Part shown: in pieces, positions 1 to 10,479 of the stretch | How the letters are laid out: the number at the start of each line of letters is the position of its first letter | Position numbering within the stretch: position 1 is the first letter of the stretch | Assembly (NCBI GenBank): GCA_964564735.1 | Contig: CAZMCH010000007.1 | Location: forward strand, 1 to 64,000 | Direction: 5' to 3' | Length of the DNA: 64,000 bases | DNA from: CAZMCH01 sp964564735 | GTDB lineage: Bacteria > Poribacteria > DTPJ01 | Program-made: the position numbers and the translations under genes | Notes under the pieces: model-generated | Told to the model about the DNA's origin: nothing | Database searches by the model: none | The model's input: the letters and a program-made list of their open reading frames with translations, nothing else

Positions 1-88
1 ACTTAATGTGCTATGAATTATGCGTAATACGTCTTACGTTTCACGCATTACACTTTACGATTTTTCTATCCGCCTTAATCTGCCAAAT
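1..88. repeat. Edge copy of dispersed AT-rich inverted repeat
   Basis: This intergenic stretch carries TGCGTAA..ACGT..TTACG..TTTCACGCATTACA followed by GATTTTTCTATCCGCCTTAATC. The same order of words, TTTCACACATTACA then GATTTTTTTATCTGCATTAATC, occurs at 57591-57624. It is therefore a second, probably truncated, copy of that repeat, lying just downstream of the minus-strand gene at 95. It may also serve as a hairpin at the 3' end of that gene; this is inference. Confidence 0.5.
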
Positions 89-94
89 TGATAA

Positions 95-1042
95 TTACCA
101 TCTTTCCTCTTTTCTAATCCCAGCCTCTGTTATGGGTGAAGAACGTGGCGTTCCAACGCTTTCTGCACCTTGATATTGAATTCCTGATAATGTTTCTCTT
201 GTGTCAATAGCTTCCATTCCTTGTTCTTTATTTCCCTTAATGAAGTTTGATTTTAGCTTTCCTCCACCGAACACTGCCCAACTACCGTTATATGAGATAT
301 TATTATAGCTTATCTCTGGTGATGCCCCTGAATGACAATAAATGCCGTTTTTCCGATTAGTATTAATCACGTTATATAGTATTTTTGGAAATGAAGAACC
401 TTTGCACTCTATACCATCTACGAGATTAGCGGTTATAGCATTATGCGCTATTGTTGGCGATGCAGACTTATCGCAAATAATGCCTGTGCCATTTTTAGTT
501 ACCATATTATCTTCAAATGTCGGTGCTGCAACCTCAAAAACTATTCCTGCAACACTGCCCTCTGCAATTATGCAATTGTTCATATTTAGAGAATCTGAAC
601 TGCATATTAATTGAGTATGGAATTGAAAAACGCAATATTGGACTTTGGAATTAAGGCTTGATTCACTGAATATAATTCCACCCCAATCGCCAGCCTTTGG
701 TTCAGCTTCGTTTGATGTTAGTGTTATTGCCTTGTTTGGTTGTCCTTCTGCGAAAAGAGTTCCATCAATAATTAAACTTGCATTTTTGGTAAACTTTATC
801 TTTGAACCTCTATCAATAGTTAGTGTGTCATTTTTTGGAACAATGACATCATCTTCAACAATGATCGTTCCTGTCCATATTTCGTCTTCTGTCAATTCTC
901 CTGATTTTCGTATGGCTTTCGAATCTTCTGTTATATCTAGCGGTTCACCTATCTCTATCGGTTTACAGCCTCCAAATAAACCAAAAGCAAAAATCAGGAA
1001 ACAGATTACACACGCATTGTAAAATCCTTGTTCTTTTATCAT
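95..1042 (-). CDS. Right-handed parallel beta-helix lipoprotein
   Basis: A 315-residue predicted lipoprotein. The N-terminus has a hydrophobic stretch ending in the lipobox LFGGC (Cys26). The rest is a run of short beta-strand repeats with Asn/Gly/Ser turns (for example NNCIIAEGSVAGIVFE, HNAITANLVDGIECKG, YNVINTNRKNGIYCHSG), as in NosD/PbH1 right-handed parallel beta-helix proteins, many of which bind or cleave polysaccharides. No catalytic residues can be assigned, so a binding role is equally possible. An AGGA ribosome-binding site lies 8 bases before the ATG. It lies 21 bases downstream of the GH78-like gene and on the same strand, so it probably ends that operon and acts at the outer membrane on the same glycans. 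Confidence 0.8.
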   Translation of the reverse strand: MIKEQGFYNACVICFLIFAFGLFGGCKPIEIGEPLDITEDSKAIRKSGELTEDEIWTGTIIVEDDVIVPKNDTLTIDRGSKIKFTKNASLIIDGTLFAEGQPNKAITLTSNEAEPKAGDWGGIIFSESSLNSKVQYCVFQFHTQLICSSDSLNMNNCIIAEGSVAGIVFEVAAPTFEDNMVTKNGTGIICDKSASPTIAHNAITANLVDGIECKGSSFPKILYNVINTNRKNGIYCHSGASPEISYNNISYNGSWAVFGGGKLKSNFIKGNKEQGMEAIDTRETLSGIQYQGAESVGTPRSSPITEAGIRKEERW

Positions 1043-1063
1043 TTTATTTTCCTTTATTTTCTC

Positions 1064-3163
1064 TTATACAACCTCAATACCTTTGGGAATTTCAGTCTTG
1101 ACGATTATTTGATCTTTATCTTTTCTTACCCATGAAACATGTATTACTCCAAACGGAGTCGGCACTGTTCCCTCACATTTATTAATACCTTCTGGTGCCC
1201 AGACAGCAATCTCAGTCTTTCGAAATCCAAGATCCGCAGGATTAACGCCCAATAATATACGTGTAAACCACTCAACAGGCGTGCTACTCCATGCGTGACA
1301 AAGACTCATTCGATACTCGTTATAGGCTGTAAACGTTGTTAAATGCTTATGAAAATCCTCTGGATATTCACATCTGATTGCCTCCCAAAACGTTGTTGCA
1401 CCTTGATCTAGCATATCGCCCCAGAGTTTGCGTATGACATTCAATCCCTTGTCCGGCATGTTAAAATCAGCATATACACAAGCAAGCAAATATGCAGAAC
1501 ACGGCGTTAATGGATCAGCGATTTCATAATCTTTTAAAAAATCAAGGGCTTTTTCATTGCTGATGTAACCTGATAATATTCCAAGCACTTTGGTTATTAA
1601 TGCAGGTGAACTCAAAAATTTATCTTCTGAAATTTCAGGAATATGCCATTTTATATCGAGAGCATGATCAGGCATAACTTGCGATATATTTGTAAGAGCC
1701 TGTTTAGCAATTAGATAAATTGCCTGCAATGACAAAAGCGATTCTTCTTGTGTCATGGGGACCCAATCAATAAAACTTCCACCAACTTTAAGGTATCCAT
1801 TTTCATCAACATTTTTTTCAACCCATTCAGCATGTTTTTTGATTAATGGCATAATTTCTTCAGCAAAATTTGCATCGCTAGTATGAAGTATATATTCCCA
1901 GATAGTAACAAACCACCAAAGCGTATAACTAGGCAAGCTGTTCATCCATTCGCCTTCGGGAGTCTGTCCCAATTCCATAAGTGAACGTTTTATGATGGAA
2001 AAATCATTCCAGAGCGGATATGCCCCTCTCGCAGAAAGATAAAGGTCATAAACCCAAGGCAATCTGTCCCGCTTTATTCCATCCCAGAGGGCTAATTGAT
2101 TACAAATGCGGTTAGTATGGACAGCAGTTTCATAAATCCTGTTTAATTGCTCATCATCACACCAAAAAGACCCTATTTGTTCTAGCTTTGCGCCTACAGA
2201 CTCAATTGTTATTTCAATAGCAAACTGTCTTTTAGGCTTCCCTAGCACAAAAATTGTAACATATCTCATACCATTTGGAACAGAAAACTTCGTTTCATCA
2301 GGGGCTATATCAAGCAATTCGGTCATACAGCCGTCATAATTATCTAGCTCAAAGAGAGATTCAGCACCATTCCATAATATTTGTAACTTATCGGAACTAA
2401 GGTTTTTTATTTTGATTCTTGCATTTCTTTCTTTTATCAAATCAAGAAGAATACTCGGGACACCAAACATATTTGTTTCTTTTTGAATTTTATGAAGATA
2501 TTTCCAGTCTTCCTGTTTTCTTAGATGATATATCGGTATAAGATCACTATGTTTTATTTGATCAAAACTTGTAGAATTTGTTATTACACCTGATATTCTG
2601 AGCAATTCATCCTTTTGACTAAAAAATACATCATCAGATTCAAGCATATTAAATATAATAGGCTCAACATCAAGATCACCAAATCCCGAACGGACAAAAT
2701 CCTCTGGCGCATCATCAAGATCACCAAAAGGCTCTTGACCGAGTTTGCATATCTCTATCGCCTTTGTATCATCAGTAAACCAAGTTTCATCTGTTATGAG
2801 TCGGAATTCATCGCTTTCCAGCCAAGCCATACAACCGACAGTTCTATCATAGGCAAATGATGTTGCAGGATGTTTAGGAAAAGGCTTTTGACATTCGATC
2901 TCTATATCAATTTTATGATTTCCTGCTTTTAATGGCATACATTTCCCATATCTGTATCTGCATACATTTTCTGGATCTTCTGGTAAATCAAGTATCTCTA
3001 CGCCATCAACCAAGACTTTTGCACTTCCAGTCAAGGCTATACCAAAAGTTAAGTTTTGCATAGATTTACCAAGTCTGAATTCTCTATGCAATTTTATATT
3101 AGGTTTATTTTCTCTGCTAGGATGCCATATCCATATAGGAAGCGATAGATTTGTGTTGATCAT
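1064..3163 (-). CDS. GH78-like alpha-L-rhamnosidase family protein
   Basis: A 699-residue protein. The N-terminal half is beta-rich. From about residue 330 it shows the six-hairpin (alpha/alpha)6 barrel of alpha-L-rhamnosidases. The segment DGIKRDRLPWVYD (about residues 355-367) matches the family signature D-x-x-x-R-D-R-x-x-W-x-x-D that carries acidic active-site residues. ATTFWEA (about 587-593) matches the later G-x-T-T-x-W-E motif holding the catalytic base. A C-terminal beta-sandwich follows (TPFGVIHVSW). No signal peptide is visible, so it is probably cytoplasmic and would remove rhamnose or a similar sugar from imported oligosaccharides. AGGAG precedes the ATG by 7 bases. Neighbours (DUF4091 and beta-helix proteins) support a glycan-use role. 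The substrate is unproven. Confidence 0.8.
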   Translation of the reverse strand: MINTNLSLPIWIWHPSRENKPNIKLHREFRLGKSMQNLTFGIALTGSAKVLVDGVEILDLPEDPENVCRYRYGKCMPLKAGNHKIDIEIECQKPFPKHPATSFAYDRTVGCMAWLESDEFRLITDETWFTDDTKAIEICKLGQEPFGDLDDAPEDFVRSGFGDLDVEPIIFNMLESDDVFFSQKDELLRISGVITNSTSFDQIKHSDLIPIYHLRKQEDWKYLHKIQKETNMFGVPSILLDLIKERNARIKIKNLSSDKLQILWNGAESLFELDNYDGCMTELLDIAPDETKFSVPNGMRYVTIFVLGKPKRQFAIEITIESVGAKLEQIGSFWCDDEQLNRIYETAVHTNRICNQLALWDGIKRDRLPWVYDLYLSARGAYPLWNDFSIIKRSLMELGQTPEGEWMNSLPSYTLWWFVTIWEYILHTSDANFAEEIMPLIKKHAEWVEKNVDENGYLKVGGSFIDWVPMTQEESLLSLQAIYLIAKQALTNISQVMPDHALDIKWHIPEISEDKFLSSPALITKVLGILSGYISNEKALDFLKDYEIADPLTPCSAYLLACVYADFNMPDKGLNVIRKLWGDMLDQGATTFWEAIRCEYPEDFHKHLTTFTAYNEYRMSLCHAWSSTPVEWFTRILLGVNPADLGFRKTEIAVWAPEGINKCEGTVPTPFGVIHVSWVRKDKDQIIVKTEIPKGIEVV

Positions 3164-3219
3164 GCAATACTCCTATTTATCAATACCATTTTACATAAAC
3201 ATAAAAAAGCTGTAACATC

Positions 3220-6200
3220 TTATTTTAACATCTCAATCATGCGCGCAACGCTTTCACGATGCCTATAAATTGGTTTTGGATCAATTGTCCATTCTGTCAT
3301 TCCAGCGGTTATATCAGATGGAATTTCTAGTAATTTCTCTGCTTCTTCTAGCAATGGAGAAGCAACTTCCATGCTTTGTTTTGCCTTCAATTCATTAACC
3401 TTATTTGCAAGAATCCAAAGATACTCATAATCCTCAATTCCCTCTCTCAGCATCTCCCATCTTATAGAACTGACAGGACCATCAAGGGATTTTTCTCCAT
3501 TCATTGCCTCAACAGGTGGATATATAAATCTGCCATCACCATTGCCCCAGTATCCAACAAAGCCGACAGGATTTCCATAGCCAGATACATAGCTCATCGG
3601 ATCATCATAGGGATTCTGCATATTCGGTTCAGGATAAACAAGCGAGCTTGTCCAGTAGTTAGATTGCCAAACAAGTATACCTTCGACTTTGTATTTCCAT
3701 GTCTGCCATAGCCATACACGCATTTCAGTAGCATAATGATCGATGAATAGTGTGCAATATGGCTCTTTCGGTCCAGTGCATACATACCACCAGAAATGCT
3801 CTCCAAATTGCCTGCGTTGCTCTGCGCGTTCAAAATTGTATTCAGGAGTAATAGGACACCATAGCTCAACATACCCATATAATTCTGGCTCAGGCTGTTC
3901 CGTTAAAAATCTTGTTATTTTCGGAGCCGCTTGGTGAATCATATCCATAGTTTCTTTGACAAAATCATAATCCTTTGGTTCGGGTTCATCAAACCAGTAT
4001 ATATAAGCCTTATCAAGCCAGCCTTTTTCTTCAAGATGATCTTGTATCTGCTTCAAATAGCTATTAAACATCCTTGTATATTCAGGTGTGCCTTGCTTAT
4101 ATCCAGCTAATTCGCCATAATGTCTTGAATGAAAAGTGCCTCCACCTAAACCCTTTATTGGTAAACTAAGTGTATTAAAACCCATATCATCAAGATATTT
4201 TTTTGCGGATCGATCAAATGCAGAAAAATCAAGTTTCACGTTATCAGGATTTGACGGATCAAATTCAGCCCTTATTGATTCTGTTGGATTATATGGTGAT
4301 ATATGATGAGCCTTGAAATTTTCATAATATTTATCTATAACTAGACGATATTCTTCTTCTGTCTCAAGATTATGATATTGTCTTACTAATCCGGGCGAGA
4401 AACCAAATGCAGACCGCGCATGAAACTCTTTCGGTAAAGCAAAATTCCAGACATGAAGCGATATATCAACTTGTTTTGACCATTTTCCGCTTTTCAGCAT
4501 TATCTTTCCCCTATAATCTCCAGCAGGGGCGTTTGATGGAACATAAACCGTTACCCATATCGGCTGATTTTGTTTAGCTTTGACAGAAAAAGGCTCTTTA
4601 TATGGTGGCAACGGATCGGGATAATAGCCTACTACACCGATTCTATCGGTTGGAACTTTAACATAAACATAGCCAACCAGAGAAATATCAATACTAGGTA
4701 TTTTGAACCCACTAGAATTAATGAAAGGGCTTGTTTCTATTGATATGTTATTCATATCTTTTTCAGGTCTAATAGCAATCTGAAAGGACTCATACTCATT
4801 CTTTGCTGAACTAATACTAATCAAATCGTTTTTCTCTAATGGAACAGGTCTTTCTTTGCTTATTTTATGGGTGCTTTCTGCCCACCAAACAGAGCAAACT
4901 TCATCATTGGAAATCGTATATCCGTAATTAGAATCGTATAGTTGAGATACATTAAAAGGCAATCTTAATGAATATAGCACTTGATCATTGGGAGTTATTG
5001 CAGATGCTATAATCTCAAAATCTCCTGATTTATGAATTTCATAACCTATCTCTGCTTCCCTTGTTTCGCCTGTTGGGACATTGAACGCCTCTGTTGAAAA
5101 TTCGCCTGTCTCCGTTCCCTTCAGCTCAATATTTAGCCAAAGCCTAGTTGCAGATTTGCCTTTGTTGGTTACGCTTAGTTTTACCATATTATCGCCACCG
5201 GGTCTCAAATCACCTACCGATAAAATATCTATATTTACATCTTTATTTGCCTTTATTATATCTGCATATTTGGTTTCACCTATCATATTAGTTATTGATT
5301 TGCCTTCTAATTTTGACTTATAGGAATAGCCATATATCTGAAATTGAGGTGGCATAGCATCTTTTGAGCTTGCTCTTAATCTTATAAAGATGTCTTTACT
5401 GATAGACATATCATCTGGAAGATAAAATTCTCTGCGCCCCAATTCACCTAACTCACCGATATTTTGCCATCTATTTCCATCTTTGCTTGCCTCAACAATA
5501 CATTTTCCGCTTATATAATATCCTATTTCGATAGAGATAGAGACGTTTTTCTGAATATAATCATTTATTTCATGGTGATATACAACCTCAGAACCATCAC
5601 CCATAACCCAGCGATTTGAGTTAAATACTGCTGTATGCGAATATAGAACCCTTGCAGAATTAGAGCCTTCATCATTTAAGTTATGGCGAAAAGAATATAC
5701 ACCATCTTTGATTGATTCCCCTGTGCCCAATTCTATATCATCTTGTTTTTGATGTATTGCTACCACTTGGTTTGCTTCGATATTATCAAACCAGACTTTG
5801 CCTGATTTCTGCCATTGTCCGAATCTTAAAAAGGCATTTTTTGTGTCTGTTGGTGTTGTAAATACAAAACTTCGCTTTTCCCATTTTGTGCCAACCTGAT
5901 AATCTCTATTTGCAATATTTGACCCTGTAATAACATTTCCACCACTTGCATTTGGGCTAATTCTGCTCATAAATGAAACTCGGTATGTATGACTTGGCAA
6001 AAGTGTATAAGCATCACATTTCCAGTAGTTTGAGTCATTCTCTTTGCCTGTTCCTGTAACACTTATGCTATGCAAGCCTTCATAGCCTTCACGTTCCCAT
6101 TTTCCTTCACCAGCGGAAAGCGACCAGCCATCAGGCTTATAAACGCCTCTCTCAAATGTGCCATTGATTGATGGTTCATTTTGAGCAAGAGAAACACGAG

Positions 6201-6270
6201 TAGAAATTAGAAAGAAAAAGAAAAAATAAAAGGCTAAAAAGGGTATAAAAAACAATGTATTTCTAATCAT
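3220..6270 (-). CDS. Secreted DUF4091 glycoside-hydrolase-like protein with carbohydrate-binding domains
   Basis: A protein of about 1016 residues. I prefer the ATG at 6270 because GGGAG lies about 10 bases upstream; the frame stays open to a TTG at 6285. A signal peptide (a run of Phe and Leu ending near SLAQ) is followed by a CBM-like jelly roll (WKCDAYTLLPSHTYRVSFMS and KSGKVWFDNIEAN), a second beta-rich region and an Ig-like domain (about 340-450). A TIM-barrel-like part follows (PSNAPAGDYRGKIML; WFDEPEPKDYDFVKE). The C-terminus GDGRFIYPP..SSIRWEMLREGIEDYEYL is the DUF4091 signature. Related proteins are glycosidases, and the acidic pair in WFDEPEP is a plausible active site, but the substrate is unknown. 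It is probably periplasmic or surface-exposed and transcribed with the GH78-like gene 57 bases downstream. Confidence 0.8.
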   Translation of the reverse strand: MIRNTLFFIPFLAFYFFFFFLISTRVSLAQNEPSINGTFERGVYKPDGWSLSAGEGKWEREGYEGLHSISVTGTGKENDSNYWKCDAYTLLPSHTYRVSFMSRISPNASGGNVITGSNIANRDYQVGTKWEKRSFVFTTPTDTKNAFLRFGQWQKSGKVWFDNIEANQVVAIHQKQDDIELGTGESIKDGVYSFRHNLNDEGSNSARVLYSHTAVFNSNRWVMGDGSEVVYHHEINDYIQKNVSISIEIGYYISGKCIVEASKDGNRWQNIGELGELGRREFYLPDDMSISKDIFIRLRASSKDAMPPQFQIYGYSYKSKLEGKSITNMIGETKYADIIKANKDVNIDILSVGDLRPGGDNMVKLSVTNKGKSATRLWLNIELKGTETGEFSTEAFNVPTGETREAEIGYEIHKSGDFEIIASAITPNDQVLYSLRLPFNVSQLYDSNYGYTISNDEVCSVWWAESTHKISKERPVPLEKNDLISISSAKNEYESFQIAIRPEKDMNNISIETSPFINSSGFKIPSIDISLVGYVYVKVPTDRIGVVGYYPDPLPPYKEPFSVKAKQNQPIWVTVYVPSNAPAGDYRGKIMLKSGKWSKQVDISLHVWNFALPKEFHARSAFGFSPGLVRQYHNLETEEEYRLVIDKYYENFKAHHISPYNPTESIRAEFDPSNPDNVKLDFSAFDRSAKKYLDDMGFNTLSLPIKGLGGGTFHSRHYGELAGYKQGTPEYTRMFNSYLKQIQDHLEEKGWLDKAYIYWFDEPEPKDYDFVKETMDMIHQAAPKITRFLTEQPEPELYGYVELWCPITPEYNFERAEQRRQFGEHFWWYVCTGPKEPYCTLFIDHYATEMRVWLWQTWKYKVEGILVWQSNYWTSSLVYPEPNMQNPYDDPMSYVSGYGNPVGFVGYWGNGDGRFIYPPVEAMNGEKSLDGPVSSIRWEMLREGIEDYEYLWILANKVNELKAKQSMEVASPLLEEAEKLLEIPSDITAGMTEWTIDPKPIYRHRESVARMIEMLK

Positions 6271-6388
6271 TTCATAATCTCCCAAGTTATATGATTTCGT
6301 TCTTTGTATTTTTTAATTTTTGTCCTGTAATAACAGTAATATTTTACATAAGTTAGAATGAGAAAATCAAGTTCTTTATAATAATATA

Positions 6389-8341
6389 TCAGGTAAAGCG
6401 TAATCCGAGCAACGTATATGTAATAAGGGCAATGCCACGACCTATATAATGCCCAATAAGTAGTCCGATAAAAAATGGCATGAACCTTTTATATAGTTGA
6501 GGACCACCCCAACGCAATATCAGATGTTTGGCTAACCATGCGATAAAAAAGCCAATATAAACAGCATATAAAGTAAATGACGAGATAACAGCTAGACCGA
6601 TTGGATGAATAGGCCACCATAGATAACGATAATATAAAGCGCTCATTATGATCATAAGCACTGAACCGATGCCAAAATATACAAAAGGTATCCAGTCGAA
6701 ACTATCACTACCAGATTGAATCTGTCCCAATATTTGACCATAAGTGTTGACACCAAATCCACTAAATAGCCATGTGTTCCAATTTAATGCACCTTGTTTG
6801 TAACCTGTTAATATGACACCCCAAGGGGCAACAAACAAACCAACCATTACAGAAGATATGATGGCTATCGTTAACTGTTTGCCTGTGCATCTTATAGTGC
6901 GTTGGAGTTTGATTCCTTCTGCGCTAAGTCCTGAAAGCACAGACTGAACATCACCATGCCATGAGTAGGTTAATCCTAGTGAAATCATACCTTGAATACC
7001 GATACCTCGTGGAGTCAAAAGCATAATAGCTGGATTTTGTGCGATCATAGGGGGAACAATATAAAATATACCAGATTGGCAGACAACTCTTGCAATACCA
7101 AGATAAATCAAAAGAAGCAAAGGCATAAAGATCAAAACCACTTTTATTGGCATACTAAAATACATAAGCCAAAACACCATGAAAGCAATACCCAATATAA
7201 AAATAAGCAATGTCTTTCTTGGAGACATCAACTCGTCATTTTCTGTTTTACCTGATGTAATAGCCAGCCTGAAAAAATGGGCGAGATGATTTCTCCCACG
7301 ATATATCATCAATATAACAAATACAACAAACGCCCCAAATGATTGCCATGCAATAGCTGCATTGCCCCATATAAACATGCCACCTGAGCTAAAGAACCAC
7401 TTTCCAGTATGAGATAGAATCGCAACTTCGCCAACCTTGATTATGAGATAAAGTAACCATATACTAATCAAGACATCTTGCGGCACAAAATATCCTATAC
7501 CTATCGCCACAAAATTGACACACATAACCAATGATGAGAAACCATGCGCATTGGTAAAACTACCCCAGTATAATGAACCAAGATGATCCATAGGAAAAGA
7601 TGGGATTTTAGGGTTGATATGTTTTACTATATCCATAACAGCCATGAACAAAGGTATTATTGCTCCATATAATAATAGAGGTTTCTTCCACAAAGGTTGA
7701 CCATCTATTGATGTTTCTGATAGGTGTATAATGGGTTGCATCAGTGGATATGCCAGTTTTTCATGATCGATCCATTGTTTGCGAAAAAATATAATTAATG
7801 TATAAGAGACCAGTAGCAAAGCAACAAAGAATGGCGTCCAACAGGCTAAAGGCATAAGCCATGACTTCCATGGTATTGATGCCCCAGATGGAGACCCTTC
7901 ATAAAACCATCTAACAGCATGATTTTGGTCTTGTATTATCAACCATTTTGGTATGTAAGGCAAAAGTATCTCTTGCCATTCATTTTCTAGTGAAGCAAAA
8001 TACTCAGGTGAGATTATAGCGGCAAGAAAGAAATAGACTAGCCAGATTGATGTGGAATTAGCAACTAAAGCCATAACAAAGATTAATATTATCTCGCCAT
8101 GATTTAATCCAAAATGCATTCCAAAACACTTTACAAGAACATTTATGGCGATTACAAATATAAGTGGTATTGCAGAACCCTCTGGCAGATAACTCCATGA
8201 AAAATTGCTAAATCCTACGCTTTCGGTATATGGTGAAGCAAGGTTTACAAATGTGGAGACGCACAGTCCAATAAAAAACGCTCTCCATGTTATTGCATTT
8301 TCTTTTATAGGACTTGTTAATGATTCTTTATAATTTTTCAT
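6389..8341 (-). CDS. DUF6785/DUF6784-type polytopic membrane protein
   Basis: A 650-residue integral membrane protein with about 12-14 hydrophobic helices. Its landmarks FRKQWIDHEKLAYPLMQP (about residues 186-203) and GYKQGALNW are repeated in the upstream gene at 8498-10372 (RKQWTEGEKLSYPIIQ, GYKQGGPSG), so the two are paralogues. These features fit the DUF6785/DUF6784 family, common beside sugar-active genes in Planctomycetes, Poribacteria and relatives; its function is unknown and transport is only a guess. It lies 118 bases upstream of the DUF4091 gene. Its upstream region contains a tandem 29-base duplication. Confidence 0.75.
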   Translation of the reverse strand: MKNYKESLTSPIKENAITWRAFFIGLCVSTFVNLASPYTESVGFSNFSWSYLPEGSAIPLIFVIAINVLVKCFGMHFGLNHGEIILIFVMALVANSTSIWLVYFFLAAIISPEYFASLENEWQEILLPYIPKWLIIQDQNHAVRWFYEGSPSGASIPWKSWLMPLACWTPFFVALLLVSYTLIIFFRKQWIDHEKLAYPLMQPIIHLSETSIDGQPLWKKPLLLYGAIIPLFMAVMDIVKHINPKIPSFPMDHLGSLYWGSFTNAHGFSSLVMCVNFVAIGIGYFVPQDVLISIWLLYLIIKVGEVAILSHTGKWFFSSGGMFIWGNAAIAWQSFGAFVVFVILMIYRGRNHLAHFFRLAITSGKTENDELMSPRKTLLIFILGIAFMVFWLMYFSMPIKVVLIFMPLLLLIYLGIARVVCQSGIFYIVPPMIAQNPAIMLLTPRGIGIQGMISLGLTYSWHGDVQSVLSGLSAEGIKLQRTIRCTGKQLTIAIISSVMVGLFVAPWGVILTGYKQGALNWNTWLFSGFGVNTYGQILGQIQSGSDSFDWIPFVYFGIGSVLMIIMSALYYRYLWWPIHPIGLAVISSFTLYAVYIGFFIAWLAKHLILRWGGPQLYKRFMPFFIGLLIGHYIGRGIALITYTLLGLRFT

Positions 8342-8364
8342 TTCTTATTGATTATACGACTCGG

Positions 8365-8422
8365 AAGGTTATTACATAAGCGAATGAATATATAAGGTTA
8401 TTACATAAGCGAATGAATATAT
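8365..8422. repeat. Tandem 29-bp duplication upstream of a DUF6785 gene
   Basis: The 29-base unit beginning AAGGTTATTACATAAGCGAA occurs twice, exactly, at 8365-8393 and 8394-8422. It is followed at once by TTTATGTAAT, so that ATTACATAA (in each unit) and TTATGTAAT form an inverted repeat. The duplication lies 24-81 bases before the minus-strand start at 8341, where a promoter or operator would be expected. Confidence 0.9.
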
Positions 8423-8497
8423 ATTTATGTAATATGCCTCCTTTTGGAATTACCGACTAAATTAATGAAATCTCCCAAAAAATAGCTATTATGATTC

Positions 8498-10372
8498 CTA
8501 GAATAATATAAGATATGATGGCACATGAAAAATTACCCCCCTTAAAGACCATATACTTCCTATAACAAACTCACCGAGCATTAATCCCAAAAAAAATGGG
8601 ATGCTCTGACGATGCAATTTCAACCCACCAATTTTAAGAATAAAATACTTTATTGCCCAGCTAATAAAGACCGATGACCAAAAGACATTCATTGACCAAC
8701 TACTTGATACTGCAAATCCTGCAGGATGCAAAGACCACCATATAAAACGCATTCTCATACTTGCCAATACAATTGATGATACCAAACCGACTCCGACTCC
8801 AATTCCAGAAGCAATCTCAGGTTGAGTCGGGTTATAAAGCCAGTTTTGCAATCTATCAAATGGCTGAAATCCATAACCGCTAGGTCCTCCTTGTTTGTAT
8901 CCAGCATGTAAATAAGCCCATATAGAGATAGGGGTTGCTAATATTATTGTAAATAGTATAGCAAACATCATCTTTTTATTATCTGCGCCTGATCTTTCAG
9001 CGAGTTTGAAGCCCTCAAGTTGATGTGGCATGACATGCCCTCTATATGCCCTATTAAAGAACCATAAAAATGATAGCCCTGTAAGGTCACCGGGGCTAAA
9101 AATTCTTGAGCCTAGTAGTTTTGTTATTATCATATCTGGACCTGAAAAATGCAAATCATGAACAGGTGAACCGAGTTCCGCGCGCATTCTTGTTATTGCT
9201 GTTGACAAAGCAAAATACAAAATAAAGAAGGCTAATATCAATGGAATAGACATCCCAAGTCTTATACAAAAAATAACAATTAGAATACTTGCCAATAATA
9301 TGCCAAAAAATGCAGTTTTATAGCTCATTGCATCTGACGATTCTTTATGTTTTGAGAATATACTTCCGAAAACTTTTCTTAGATGCTTTCTTGTTCCCCA
9401 AATAGCAATTGTAAATAGACCTAAATACGCGCCAGCAGACTGTTGATCTATATATGGAAATTCTGGAAGTCCTCTTAGACCTATCGCACTAGCTAATATT
9501 CTCTCAATTTTCCAGAAAATATAAAAAAACCAGCAGGAAAAAGATAAATCAAGAGGAATAAAAAAGGCAAGTCCAACAGCATAAGGAAAAATAGAGACAG
9601 GTGTCCAGCCAATTGCATTCCAAGGCTTTTCTGTAAAATATGGATAAAGGTCATAAAGCCTTCCACCAACTCCAGGAACCGCTGGATATAAAAAATGTAA
9701 GCCATTTATAATATCCATGCCTGATGAAAGAGAAAATCCAATCCATAATGTTTTGCTTTTAAGAAAATCTAACTTATTGTCCGTCAAATGAAGTGGAAGT
9801 TGTATTATAGGATAACTGAGTTTCTCTCCTTCTGTCCATTGCTTCCTAACAATAATATTTATACATAACATCACAAATACAATTAGGATTATGAATGCTG
9901 ACCATAATGTGATTGGTATTAGCCATGCTCTCCATACTTTACTTTCATAAAAACTTGCTTGCCCTTCAATGTAGCCCTGAAGGATCTTTCTATCTTTAAC
10001 AGTAACCCAGTTAGGTATATATCTCCCAAAAATATCTTCCCACTCATTTTCTGGTGTAGCTAACCAATGCGAATCTATTAGCATTGATACAAGCACTCTA
10101 ACCATATCAAGACCACATATTGCAGAAGCAATAGATAACATAACATAAATAATGAGAAGTTCGCCATGATTAAGGGCAATTTTTGGTAGCCATTTTCGCA
10201 GAAACAGATTCAACATTGTAATAACGAAAACAATAAAAACTACATTATAAAAAAGTGATACGGTTGTTGATACTGCTTCGCCGGAGCCTATCCATAGTGA
10301 GTTTAATGGTATCAATATCAAACCTAATAATATTGCTCTCCAACCTGTTCTTATTTTACTGATATTCTCCAT
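8498..10372 (-). CDS. DUF6785/DUF6784-type polytopic membrane protein (paralogue)
   Basis: A 624-residue membrane protein with about 12-14 predicted helices, paralogous to the next gene downstream. Shared landmarks are ALNHGELLIIYVML, WRAWLIPITLW, RKQWTEGEKLSYPIIQLP and the GYKQGGPSGYGFQPF loop. The periplasm-facing loop SPGDLTGLSFLWFFNRAYRGH is specific to this copy. The family has no established biochemical role; frequent neighbourhood with glycosidases suggests uptake or processing of sugars, which is inference. It heads the minus-strand block, with a divergent dehydrogenase gene on the other side of a roughly 260-base intergenic region. The two copies may form a heteromer or have different substrates. 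Confidence 0.75.
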   Translation of the reverse strand: MENISKIRTGWRAILLGLILIPLNSLWIGSGEAVSTTVSLFYNVVFIVFVITMLNLFLRKWLPKIALNHGELLIIYVMLSIASAICGLDMVRVLVSMLIDSHWLATPENEWEDIFGRYIPNWVTVKDRKILQGYIEGQASFYESKVWRAWLIPITLWSAFIILIVFVMLCINIIVRKQWTEGEKLSYPIIQLPLHLTDNKLDFLKSKTLWIGFSLSSGMDIINGLHFLYPAVPGVGGRLYDLYPYFTEKPWNAIGWTPVSIFPYAVGLAFFIPLDLSFSCWFFYIFWKIERILASAIGLRGLPEFPYIDQQSAGAYLGLFTIAIWGTRKHLRKVFGSIFSKHKESSDAMSYKTAFFGILLASILIVIFCIRLGMSIPLILAFFILYFALSTAITRMRAELGSPVHDLHFSGPDMIITKLLGSRIFSPGDLTGLSFLWFFNRAYRGHVMPHQLEGFKLAERSGADNKKMMFAILFTIILATPISIWAYLHAGYKQGGPSGYGFQPFDRLQNWLYNPTQPEIASGIGVGVGLVSSIVLASMRMRFIWWSLHPAGFAVSSSWSMNVFWSSVFISWAIKYFILKIGGLKLHRQSIPFFLGLMLGEFVIGSIWSLRGVIFHVPSYLILF

Positions 10373-10479
10373 TATTTATCTCCTATCTATTTGAATGTCA
10401 TTATAAAATTTCTGATCAAACTAAGCAAGCATGAAATAAAGATATAAATATGATCATAATCATAAATTATCGAGATTTC

